Assembly: GCA_015660915.1 (NCBI GenBank)
Contig: JACTTZ010000009.1
Location: forward strand, 62,001-126,000
DNA length: 64,000 nucleotides
Direction of reading: 5' to 3'
From: Methanomicrobia archaeon
GTDB taxonomy: Archaea > Halobacteriota > Bog-38 > Methanoflorentales > Methanoflorentaceae
In this document: positions 7,429-15,505 of the stretch, piece after piece
Layout: every line of letters starts with the position of its first letter
How positions within the stretch are numbered: position 1 is the stretch's first letter
Position numbers and translations under genes: made by a program
Notes under the pieces: generated by a model
The model's input: the letters and a program-made list of their open reading frames with translations, nothing else
Told to the model about the DNA's origin: nothing
The model's database searches: none

Positions 7429-8877
7429 ATGAGTATTACTGACCTCATACTGATCGCAATTCTTATCTCGGATCTTCTTTTCGCCATTACCATTGTCTTT
7501 TTTGAGAGGAAGAATCCGGCCGCTGTCTGGGCCTGGCTGTTGGTCCTTTTCTTCTTACCCGTCATAGGGTTTGTTCTGTATGTGTTCCTCGGCCAGAACT
7601 ATCGCAAGAAAAAGATGTTTCGGATGAAGCAAGACGCGGATACGGCTTTCATGGGCCTCGTCGAATTGCAGAAAAGTGAACTGAAAGCAAGCGAGATACC
7701 TGCGACGGAGCATCTTTCTGCCGCATTCCGCCGTATGGTGCTAATGCTTGTCGAAGACAACAGTTCTATGCTCACGACTAACAACCAGATTAAAGTGTAC
7801 ACGGACGGTAAGGAGAAATTTTCTGATCTGTTTGCCGCGATCAAAGCAGCACACGACCATATCCATCTCGAGTACTACATCTGGAGGAATGACGCGCTCA
7901 GCCGCGAGATGCGAGAATCACTTACGGAGCGCGCGCGAGCAGGAGTTGACGTCAAGCTCCTGTGCGATGGGCTTGGCTGTGCCCGCCTCCCGAAACATTT
8001 TTTTGACGACTTTAAGCGCGCCGGGGGGCAGGTAGCATTCTTCTTCCCTTCTCTTGTGCGGTTCGTAAACCTACGGTCCAATTTCAGAAATCACCGAAAA
8101 ATTGCCGTCATTGATGGCGAGACCAGCTTCGTCGGCGGATTCAACATCGGCGAAGAGTACCTCGGAAAGGTCAGGAAATGGGGGTACTGGCGCGACGCCG
8201 CCGTGCGAATTGCCGGAACGGCGGTTTTATTGTGCCAGCTCCGCTTCTTCTTCGATTGGAACTACGCAACAAAGGAGCTGCAGCTCGACTTCGAGCACCG
8301 CTATTTCCCTGATATCTCCACGTCCGCTGGGGCGCTCGTGCAAATCGTCTCAGGGGGGCCAGACACGTATTGGAATCCAATTAAGGAGTCCTACCTGAAG
8401 ATGATCAGCTCTGCAACGGATACGATCTATATTCAGACCCCATATTTCATACCTGGCGACAGCGTGCGCGACGCGCTCCGAATTGCCGCACTTTCTGGCC
8501 TTGATGTCCGAATTATGATCCCAAACCGACCAGATCATCCCTTCGTCTATTGGGCAGGGCTTTCCTTCCTTGGACAGCTGCTCGACTCGGGCGTTCGGGC
8601 GTACACGTACGACAACGGGTTCCTTCACGCAAAGACGATCGTGGTGGACGAGGCGGCAGCGTCAGTCGGGAGTGCAAACTGGGATTTGCGGAGCTTCGGG
8701 CTCAACTTTGAGACGAACGCGATTATTTATGATACCACTGTTGCACGATGCTTAAAAGAGGCGTTCCTAAAAGACCTGAACTGTTCTACCGAGCTTACCC
8801 CTGAACGTTATGCGGACCGCTCTTTGACGATTAAACTGAAGGAGTCGATCTCACGCCTGTTTTCAGCTTTGCTTTAA
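7429..8877 (+). CDS. cls: Cardiolipin synthase-like phospholipase D family protein
   Basis: A membrane protein of about 482 residues with two N-terminal transmembrane segments (ILIAILISDLLFAITIVFF; WAWLLVLFFLPVIGFVLYVF) followed by two HKD phospholipase D motifs (NHRKIAVIDGETSFVGG and LHAKTIVVDEAAASVGSAN). This is the full bacterial-type cardiolipin synthase layout, and in archaea homologues join archaetidyl glycerol units into glycerocardiolipin. ATG 7429 is chosen because it directly precedes the first membrane helix; the frame is open upstream to GTG 7336. The 284 bases before it hold no recognised gene. The next genes also concern phosphoesters, which fits lipid metabolism. Confidence 0.9.
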   Translation: MSITDLILIAILISDLLFAITIVFFERKNPAAVWAWLLVLFFLPVIGFVLYVFLGQNYRKKKMFRMKQDADTAFMGLVELQKSELKASEIPATEHLSAAFRRMVLMLVEDNSSMLTTNNQIKVYTDGKEKFSDLFAAIKAAHDHIHLEYYIWRNDALSREMRESLTERARAGVDVKLLCDGLGCARLPKHFFDDFKRAGGQVAFFFPSLVRFVNLRSNFRNHRKIAVIDGETSFVGGFNIGEEYLGKVRKWGYWRDAAVRIAGTAVLLCQLRFFFDWNYATKELQLDFEHRYFPDISTSAGALVQIVSGGPDTYWNPIKESYLKMISSATDTIYIQTPYFIPGDSVRDALRIAALSGLDVRIMIPNRPDHPFVYWAGLSFLGQLLDSGVRAYTYDNGFLHAKTIVVDEAAASVGSANWDLRSFGLNFETNAIIYDTTVARCLKEAFLKDLNCSTELTPERYADRSLTIKLKESISRLFSALL

Positions 8878-9191
8878 ACCGGGATTTTCCACGGAAGTTT
8901 CGATTTGGACGCCGGCTTAAGAGGGGATTGAGATAACCAGCTGGCGCGTCCCGTACGCTACGGATTTCTAACTTCAGAATGTAGAGAACCCGGCTAATCT
9001 AAAAACATTCTGTCGCAAGACGAAAACCGCGAGATTGAACTCTGTTAACCGAGTCCAATCTCATTTTGTCTTTGTTCTCAACCATATTCGTTTGTGGGAT
9101 CGCCAACGCACCAAAAAACCTTAAAATGCCCTTATCACATGAGACTCGGCGATAAAGAAGTCGTCGTCGACACACGGCGAGTAGAGCGAGG
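8878..9191. other. Intergenic stretch with a probable promoter
   Basis: No gene is supported. Near its right end ccttaaaatgc (about 9118-9128) may be a TATA box for the phosphoesterase operon. A purine-rich ribosome binding site (gagcgagg) directly precedes the ATG at 9192. Confidence 0.4.
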
Positions 9192-10052
9192 ATGAGGATG
9201 AAGAAGCCGCGCCATATACGACATCGCGCTTTCAGGCGGAACCTGCAGTTGGCAATGGCGACGTTGTCAGAAAAAATAGGAAGCGATCAGTTCGAGCCTA
9301 GTGCCTTTCAGATCGAGCAGGTGTCTGTGATCATTCCCGACTTGAGCCCCGCGTTCCACGGCTACAAGGTCGCAAGCATAGCAGATATTCATTTAGGCCA
9401 ATGGCTCACCCCAAAACGTTTAGACGGCGTTATTGGCCTGATCAACCAGCAGCATCCTGATTTGGTCGCCATTATCGGCGATCTCTTCTCTTACGAGGTT
9501 GATCGGCTTTCAGCGGAGATGGCTGCATCACTGAATAAACTCAGTCCTAAGGACGTGAGCGTCGCGGTTCTCGGGAATCACGACCACTGGGTCGGCGAAG
9601 CAACCGTTCGAGAGATACTGCGGCGCAGCGGTATCATCGACCTAAGCAACGACGTTCACACCCTGTATCGAGGAGATGCAGCGCTACACATCGCCGGCGT
9701 CGATAGCGTTACCCTCCACAAACATCGCTTGGACGTCGTGCTCGCCAAGCTTCCGCCGTCGGGCCCAGCAATCCTGTTAGCCCACGAGCCAGACTTTGCT
9801 GACGTGAGCGCGACGACTGGGCGATTTAGCCTGCAGATCTCAGGGCATTCGCACGGGGGCCAGCTGATCGTCCCTGGCATCGGAACGCTTGTACGCGGCC
9901 CGCACGCCAAGAAATACCCGCTTGGTCGGTATCTAATCGGCGAAATGGTCCACTACACAAGTCGTGGCCTCGGAACCAACGTGTTCTGGATACGGATTAA
10001 TTGCCCGCCGGAAATCACTGTTTTTACCTTGGCGAGCAAGGAGAGTTCATAG
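9192..10052 (+). CDS. Calcineurin-like metallophosphoesterase (YaeI-like)
   Basis: A 286-residue metallophosphoesterase. The five metal-binding blocks are seen in order: ADIHLGQW, IIGDLFSYE, VLGNHDHW, LLAHEPDF and SGHSHGGQ. This pattern is that of the YaeI/LpxH-like phosphodiesterase group, which often has a lipid or nucleotide phosphodiester as substrate. The first 35 residues are strongly basic. The stop codon overlaps the GTG of the following phosphodiesterase gene (tagtg), so the two products are made together. Confidence 0.88.
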   Translation: MRMKKPRHIRHRAFRRNLQLAMATLSEKIGSDQFEPSAFQIEQVSVIIPDLSPAFHGYKVASIADIHLGQWLTPKRLDGVIGLINQQHPDLVAIIGDLFSYEVDRLSAEMAASLNKLSPKDVSVAVLGNHDHWVGEATVREILRRSGIIDLSNDVHTLYRGDAALHIAGVDSVTLHKHRLDVVLAKLPPSGPAILLAHEPDFADVSATTGRFSLQISGHSHGGQLIVPGIGTLVRGPHAKKYPLGRYLIGEMVHYTSRGLGTNVFWIRINCPPEITVFTLASKESS

Positions 10053-12067
10053 TGGATAGCAAGCCACGGTCCTATTTGCGCTACGTGTATCGAACGTTGG
10101 TGATTTGGGTCGGCGAGGCCGTTGGTCTCCTCCTTCTGATATACTTGATTCCCGGACTGAGCGTCAACAGTTTTGCTACTGCACTGACCTTCGTAGCGGC
10201 GCTAGGCATTGCTAATGCGATCTTATGGCCAGTTCTCTCCCGATTCACGCTTCCGTTCCTCGCATACACCTTCGGCGTAGGAGCGCTGCTGCTAAACGCG
10301 TTATTGATATGGCTCACGAGCAAGTTCGTCTCCGGTGTAACTGTCGAAGGACTGGGAGCGCTCATTTTGACGCCGATCGGGTTAGCAGCAATAAATGTCG
10401 TTCTCGCGAGCCTCCTGACGAGCGATGATGACGCGTGGTACTACCGCAACGTCTTGAGAAGAAAGGTCAAAAACGCGAGGGGCGCGATGCAGACAGACAC
10501 AGCAGGCACCATTTTCCTAGAGATCGACGGCCTTGCAGAATCGGTGCTGCGCAAAGCCGTCGCCGAGGGATACGTGCCGACGCTCGCCAGCTGGCTGGAA
10601 CGAGGAAGCCACAAGATTGCCTCGTGGGAAACCGACTTGTCGAGTCAGACCGGCGCAAGCCAAGCGGGCATCTTGCACGGGAAAAACAAAGATCTTCCCG
10701 CGTTTCGCTGGGTGGAGAAAGAACACAACAATAAGATCATGGTCTCCACGGGCCTATCTGATGCACCTCAGATCGAAGCGCGCATCTCGAATGGGCAGGG
10801 ACTTTTAGCGATTAACGGCGCGAGTCGCTCAAACCTCTTTTCTGGAGACGCCGAGGACAGTATTTTCACCTACAGCCGGCTCAAAGATATGAAGCGCTTC
10901 TACACGAAATCGTGGTATTATTTCTACTCGAATCCCTCTAACTTTCCGCGCATTATCGCACTATTTATTTGGGACGTTATCGAAGAGTTCTTCGGTCGCG
11001 CGCGACAACTGGTCTTAAACGTCAGGCCGCGATTGCGCAAGGGGCTGTTCATCTACTATCTGACTCGCGCCGGTGCCAACGTTTTTCTGCGCGAGATTAC
11101 TACTGATACGTTAGTAGGCGACCTTATTACGGGGCGCGTTGACGTGGCCTATGCGACCTACGTAGCGTACGACGAAATAGCCCATCACAATGGCATCACC
11201 GACAGCGCCGCGTTTCACGCGCTCAAGCAGTTGGACAAGCAGTTTTACCGGCTTGAAAAGGCGGGGAACTATGCTCCGCGGCCTTACCATTTTGTTGTGC
11301 TATCTGATCACGGACAGGCGAACGGAGCGACCTTCAAGCAGCGGTGTGGATTCGACCTCGAAAGCCTCGTGAAGAAACTTATTGGCGAGGATATCAAAGT
11401 GTTCAGTGCTCTTGACTCAAATCAAGACCACTTTGGCCAAGCCATAGCTGATCCAATTGTTCAACGAGAGCAGTACGTCGTTCAAAAAGTCAAACCGGCC
11501 GTTGAAAAGGTTGGGCGTAAACCGCGAAGCCAAAAAACGTCTGCTGAAGAGGCGCAGGTTATCGTATTGGCGTCGGGCAACTTGGGCCTCGTCTACCTGA
11601 CTGAATGGCAGGAGCGTATGAGCTACGAACAGATCAACGACGCGTTTCCCCACCTAGTTCCAGGACTGGTCAGCCAAGAGTGGATAGGCTTCGTCATGGT
11701 GCGATCGCATGTCCACGGACCCATCGCCATCGGCGCCAAAGGCACCTATTATTTGCGTGATGAACGTTATGAAGGAGAGAACCCGCTAACTAATTTCGGC
11801 CCACGCGCTGCCGAACACTTGAGGCGCGCCGACGGTTTTCGTTACGTCGCGGACATTTTGGTCAACAGTGCGTACGACCCCCAGAGAGACGAGGTCGCTG
11901 CATTCGAGGAGCTGGTCGGGAGTCACGGAGGCTTGGGCGGGACCCAGTGCAAGCCATTCGTGTTGTTTCCCGCTGAATGGGATCTGGACCAGAAAGAGAT
12001 CGTGGGCGCTGAAAAACTGTACGAGTTGTTGAAAAGGAGACTGCCATCTGTGCAGGCAAAACCATAG
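10052..12067 (+). CDS. Fusion of a four-helix phage-holin-like membrane domain and a type I phosphodiesterase
   Basis: The GTG at 10052 overlaps the previous stop and follows an aaggagag site, giving 671 residues. The first 130 residues form about four hydrophobic helices of the mycobacterial 4-TMS holin (superfamily IV) type. The rest is an alkaline-phosphatase-superfamily phosphodiesterase: FLEIDGLAE (metal), TGASQAGILHG (nucleophile region), YDEIAHHNG and VLSDHGQANG (metals). The same fusion is known in bacteria. Given cardiolipin synthase and the metallophosphoesterase just upstream, a membrane-lipid or polyprenyl-phosphate substrate is likely, but this is inference. The enzyme domain would face the side reached by the C-terminus after four helices. 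Confidence 0.82.
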   Translation: MDSKPRSYLRYVYRTLVIWVGEAVGLLLLIYLIPGLSVNSFATALTFVAALGIANAILWPVLSRFTLPFLAYTFGVGALLLNALLIWLTSKFVSGVTVEGLGALILTPIGLAAINVVLASLLTSDDDAWYYRNVLRRKVKNARGAMQTDTAGTIFLEIDGLAESVLRKAVAEGYVPTLASWLERGSHKIASWETDLSSQTGASQAGILHGKNKDLPAFRWVEKEHNNKIMVSTGLSDAPQIEARISNGQGLLAINGASRSNLFSGDAEDSIFTYSRLKDMKRFYTKSWYYFYSNPSNFPRIIALFIWDVIEEFFGRARQLVLNVRPRLRKGLFIYYLTRAGANVFLREITTDTLVGDLITGRVDVAYATYVAYDEIAHHNGITDSAAFHALKQLDKQFYRLEKAGNYAPRPYHFVVLSDHGQANGATFKQRCGFDLESLVKKLIGEDIKVFSALDSNQDHFGQAIADPIVQREQYVVQKVKPAVEKVGRKPRSQKTSAEEAQVIVLASGNLGLVYLTEWQERMSYEQINDAFPHLVPGLVSQEWIGFVMVRSHVHGPIAIGAKGTYYLRDERYEGENPLTNFGPRAAEHLRRADGFRYVADILVNSAYDPQRDEVAAFEELVGSHGGLGGTQCKPFVLFPAEWDLDQKEIVGAEKLYELLKRRLPSVQAKP

Positions 12068-12140
12068 GCAAAGATCGAGGGAGCGTGCTTCAAGGCACCC
12101 AGCGAAGAACGAATCAATCGCTGCCTATATACCCCTAAAG

Positions 12141-12419
12141 CGACGAGAACGAAAAATAGCCGCCGACGCACACATCTCACTCAATACAATTATCGTCCGT
12201 TCTACCGGACAAGCTTCCGCTGATCTCGGCGGAGAGGCCGCTATTCTCAACCTCAAAAACGGCGTCTATTACGGCCTCGACACGGTCGGCGCCCGAATCT
12301 GGGAGCTCATCGAAACCCCCCACGCGGTGCGTGCGGTGCGTGATACGCTCCTTGACGAGTATGACGTCAACGCCGAACGCTGTGAGCGTGACCTCATCGA
12401 CGTCGTCGACGATGGGTAA
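12141..12419 (+). pseudogene. Decayed PqqD-like (lasso B1) gene, copy 1
   Basis: Codons from 12183 to the TAA at 12417 encode a protein closely matching the intact B1 gene at 19839-20141 (shared segments QASADLG, EAAILNLK, GVYYGLD and VGARIW). The start is ruined: by alignment with the copy at 15175 the ATG has become ACG and two bases are missing before the conserved core. About 12 residues near the C-terminus (matching LLEQLAQRQL) are deleted in frame. A promoter like that of the 15175 copy (gaatcaatcgctgcctatat, 12111-12130) is still visible upstream. Confidence 0.82.
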
Positions 12420-12664
12420 GGTCTGTCGGTTTTAGTTTGTGTGCTAGAGAGCGAACGCAACTCGTCGCGCGATGTGAGATTGGATGATGGACTCACGGCA
12501 ATCTTCCGTCTATTGTTTGTCTGTGTCCGAACCACGTGATGCGCGTTCCTGCTAAGGCAGCGGGACATCATCGACGTATTCTCAAATCTCGCTTTGGTCT
12601 GAGACGAGCAAGCGAAATCCAATTTTGAGCTGAGCTTACTACCGATGCTCGCAGCATTTACCAT

Positions 12665-13852
12665 TCATAACCGATATTTGAGAAGCTGCGGACTCGCCAA
12701 TGCAAGCTTCAGCGCGAGTCGCAAGGGACGTATCGCGAAATAAAGCCCCGTTATCTGCGCCGGCAAGGGCAACGCGTCATAATCGTCAGGTGAGGGTACT
12801 AGGCCGACAAACAAGAAAATCTTGAGCTTGTCCCTAAAACGTTCTTTCATGCCAATATTCTGCAGAATCCAAATGTGCTGCGGTAGTGCCTCAGTTTCTT
12901 CGAAAAGCTGCCATTTCACGCGCGTAACAACTTTCTGCACTGATCGGTCACTTTTTATCTTATGCAATGCGCCCTTAGGCACAGGTGCGTCAAGAAGGTC
13001 GGCTGCTAAAAGAAGACCTGCATAGAACATTCTGCTGCAGTGTGAGTGGTGCGCTTTCTCTTCAAGATGTTCCCAATTGATCAGTGGAAACGCGCGAATG
13101 ATTTCCGCGATGTCGCAGATCCAACGGAGATGCATTCTGGGATGTTTTACGGCGTGTATGCAGGAGTATAGGAGTAAGTCTTCTGGCGAGAGCGTGTGTA
13201 TCGTACGGCCGAACAGTGGCATCAAGCGTGCGTCGCTAAACAAGTCAGCAATATCGTGCTTGCAGGCGGCTCGCTTCCCGGCCAAATCCCAGTGGAGGTC
13301 TATTGCGAGCCACTTCTGCGCCATACTGACGAACGGGTATTCTGTGTCCTGTCGGCGGTCTATGGCGTCTTTGACGTGACTGCCTGAATGCCTTGGAATA
13401 TAGCCAGCTGACGAGAGTAACTTCGTCGCACGGGCTATGTCCTGCTTCCGAATCAGGATATCGAGATCGCCGTACGTCCTGAGCGCAATATTCTTGTACA
13501 CGTTCACAGCGAAAACGGGGCCTTTGAACGCTATGACGGGGATGCCATCCGTCTCGAACAACGGGAGCAGCCGCAGTAGCTCGCTAGCGAGGTAGAAGTT
13601 GCGGTCGACGTTCGCGCGAAAATTGCGCTCCAGTTCTTGCGTGAAGACCATCGGTGCGACTTTTTTGACCCGCTCGCTTAGATGCCAATAGAGGAGTTGC
13701 GTAACGAAATGCCGACGCGCAAGGACAATGAGGCGGTTCCAGTCGACGCCTCCCTCGAGGAGCTCGGAAACGCGGGCGGCTGTCTGAGGTTCAAGGCGCG
13801 TGCGCGCGCAACATAAAAGCAGCTCTTCTTCAGGGGTAAGCTTTCTGAACAT
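12665..13852 (-). CDS. Nucleotidyltransferase family protein (NTP_transf_5 type)
   Basis: A 395-residue protein of the PF14907-type nucleotidyltransferase family. The key region is VIAFKGPVFAVNVYKN followed by RTYGDLDILIR, where the DLD aspartates would bind metal, then the helical domain containing HWDLAG and LLLYSCIHAVKHP. Members commonly lie beside PqqD-like and transglutaminase-like genes in lasso peptide and related clusters, where they are thought to modify the peptide or a carrier. Here a broken PqqD-like gene lies directly upstream on the same strand and another downstream, so it probably belonged to such an operon. A 3' fragment of a second copy lies at 14893-14993. Confidence 0.85.
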   Translation of the reverse strand: MFRKLTPEEELLLCCARTRLEPQTAARVSELLEGGVDWNRLIVLARRHFVTQLLYWHLSERVKKVAPMVFTQELERNFRANVDRNFYLASELLRLLPLFETDGIPVIAFKGPVFAVNVYKNIALRTYGDLDILIRKQDIARATKLLSSAGYIPRHSGSHVKDAIDRRQDTEYPFVSMAQKWLAIDLHWDLAGKRAACKHDIADLFSDARLMPLFGRTIHTLSPEDLLLYSCIHAVKHPRMHLRWICDIAEIIRAFPLINWEHLEEKAHHSHCSRMFYAGLLLAADLLDAPVPKGALHKIKSDRSVQKVVTRVKWQLFEETEALPQHIWILQNIGMKERFRDKLKIFLFVGLVPSPDDYDALPLPAQITGLYFAIRPLRLALKLALASPQLLKYRL

Positions 13853-13995
13853 CGCGAATCTGCCGTTATTTGTTTAGGAACTCAGCTGCAGGCGCTTGCG
13901 CCATTCGCTACTTCTGAACTTGAGACTGAGAGCGGGCTTCGTTCTGACCGTGCGAGCGTGCGCACCCTTTTGTAGCCTACGGAAGCTAGGCGTCG

Positions 13996-14276
13996 TCACG
14001 TCAACCGTTGCAGCGACACGTTCCGTAAGCCGTTCACCAAGACGAAAAGGTCTCGCTCGCACTCTGCATACACGCCGTATTCGCCGAGAAAATCACGAAC
14101 CTCTTAGACACGGCGCGGCATTCGGATGAGGTTCCAGATGCGCACTCCTGCAGGGTTCCAACGCACGGCAGACGTCGTGTGGAGGTAGAGCATCGCAGCC
14201 TCCCGCTAAGATCTGCAAGCTTGTGCTTTCGACGCCCTGCCGCAGTATCTACCGAGATCCTTTTCTGTAAGATCAT
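13996..14276 (-). pseudogene. Decayed PqqD-like (lasso B1) gene, copy 2
   Basis: The minus strand starts ATG at 14276 with KRISVDTAAG, matching the B1 N-terminus, then shifts frame around 14210. The core is recognisable (AGVRIWNLI, EVRDFLGEYGVYA, ERDLFVLV), but a TAA interrupts it after RMPRRV. The remnant ends with TGA at 13996-13998. It lies upstream of the intact nucleotidyltransferase on the same strand, so the two once formed an operon. Its promoter at 14296-14310 still looks intact. Confidence 0.8.
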
Positions 14277-14295
14277 TACTAGTCTCCTCTTCACT

Positions 14296-14310
14296 TTTAT
14301 AGATATATGG
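14296..14310 (-). promoter_or_regulatory. TATA box of B1 copy 2
   Basis: The minus strand reads catatatctataaaagtg just before agaggagac and ATG 14276. The TATA element is about 25 bases before the start codon and a gaggag ribosome binding site lies between them. Confidence 0.5.
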
Positions 14311-14402
14311 GCAGTGGTTGTTCCCGCGGGGGGAGCACGATTCCCCCATTGTGTGACGACCCTCTCAAAGCCGAACGCTCGAGCGTCAGGGCGACAGCGA
14401 GT

Positions 14403-14740
14403 TCAAGGGCCCGTAGCCGTCGACTTGTGCCCGCTGCCAACGACGAAGTCCACGCTGAGTACCTTGCCGTCAATTGGCTTTATGCCGACGTTATACACCC
14501 CGTTGTACATAATGGGGACGTCGTACTGGTGCGCTGCCTTTGCTGCTCCGGCGATGTCGTGCTCGTTTGCGAGAGAGTAGTCGAGGTGATCGAGCATGAC
14601 GAGGGCGTGCGATTCGTTGGTGAGGAGCCTCACATCATTGCCCTCAATCTCAGCTATGCAGGCCCCGAAAACCACCATTATGTCGTCAATGTGTGCGTGA
14701 GGGTGCAAGGGATCATCGCTCACGATTAGACTCAGAAAGG
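14403..14740 (-). pseudogene. Internal fragment of Sep-tRNA:Cys-tRNA synthase (SepCysS)
   Basis: An open stretch on the minus strand encodes about 110 residues from the middle of a PLP enzyme. It contains DYSLANEHDIAGAAKAAHQY, VPIMYNGVYNVGI and VDFVVGSGHKS, the last being the PLP-lysine region typical of O-phosphoseryl-tRNA:Cys-tRNA synthase. This enzyme converts Sep-tRNA(Cys) to Cys-tRNA(Cys) in methanogens and their relatives. Both ends are missing: a stop follows 5 residues after GSGHKS, and the N-terminal cysteines are absent. The frame upstream of about 14740 no longer resembles the family. A functional copy is presumably elsewhere in the genome. Confidence 0.7.
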
Positions 14741-14892
14741 CCGCTTGACGATGAGACAGTGAGACCACAAATGAGCCTGTCCCGACGCCTCCCCTCACGG
14801 ACGTGCTCGCAAACTCGCTCCGGCCTGAGACGGCGAGCCAAGTCTCAGCTTGAACTGCTGAGGTGCCGCCTACGCTTGCTGTATTTCAACTC

Positions 14893-14993
14893 ATAAGCGA
14901 TATTCGGTTAGCTGTGGACCCCTCAATGCAAGCTCCCGCGCAAGTCGCAAGGGACGTATCGCGAAATAGAGCCCGCTGATCTGCCGCGCCATT
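14893..14993 (-). pseudogene. 3'-end fragment of the nucleotidyltransferase gene
   Basis: These bases repeat the last 100 or so bases of the nucleotidyltransferase gene (12665-12770), with gcaagggacgtatcgcgaaa identical in both. Similarity of lower quality extends about 100 bases to the left, matching the region just past the intact gene's stop (around 12560-12664). The orientation is the same as that of the intact gene. The rest of this copy is gone. Confidence 0.75.
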
Positions 14994-15154
14994 TGGAGGA
15001 AAGAAGCACCCCTCACAATCCCTGTCCACTACGATTCGTATGACGCGAGCTCGCATCTGTGAGGTGCAGTTACACTGCGAACAATGTAACGCGCACCGCG
15101 GACGCGAGCACTCGCCGACAGCAAATGTCTAATCAATCCCTTGAATCAATCGCT

Positions 15155-15166
15155 GCTTATATATCC
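15155..15166 (+). promoter_or_regulatory. Promoter of B1 copy 3
   Basis: The sequence gaatcaatcgctgcttatatatcc precedes ATG 15175 and is nearly the same as the one at 12111-12132 upstream of copy 1. The conserved block includes the TATA box ttatata. The shared upstream sequence suggests common control of the B1 copies. Confidence 0.5.
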
Positions 15167-15174
15167 GTCAAGCG

Positions 15175-15288
15175 ATGAAACCGACGTACATGACCGCTCA
15201 CCCACCCATCTCACTAGATTCCACCGTCGTCCGCTCCTCCGAACAAGCCTCGGCCGATCTCGGCGATGAAGCGGCAATACTCAATCGC
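15175..15288 (+). pseudogene. Truncated PqqD-like (lasso B1) gene, copy 3
   Basis: Starting ATG 15175, about 38 residues match the N-terminal half of the B1 gene (HPPISLDSTVV, SEQASADLGDEAAILN), including the first two beta strands of the recognition element. After AAILN the similarity stops abruptly at about 15285. The frame continues to 15432 but the added part matches nothing recognised. Confidence 0.78.
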
Positions 15289-15505
15289 AGGTTTGAGGGA
15301 GTTTTTGCCGTCGTCCTAGTCTACGGGGCGTGCCTTGGGCCAAAGTCTTCGCTCGGGCAGCTGACGGTTGCAGCGCCACGGAGCGCTGCACTCGGACTTA
15401 TTTGCGGTCCTCGCCTTGTTGTAGAGCGCTGAGAAGCTAAAAAAAAGCAGATGGGATGCCGCGCACGACGCATAACGCGAGACGCCGACTGCTTAGTTAG
15501 CTCGA

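Noticed and set aside
9139-9195. 18-codon frame overlapping the phosphoesterase start (ATGA)
   Set aside because: The likely TATA box at about 9118-9128 would start transcription after its ATG, and the peptide has no motif.
12269-12664. Minus-strand frame of 131 codons beside the nucleotidyltransferase
   Set aside because: Ser/Arg-rich low-complexity translation, antisense to the B1 remnant; no motif.
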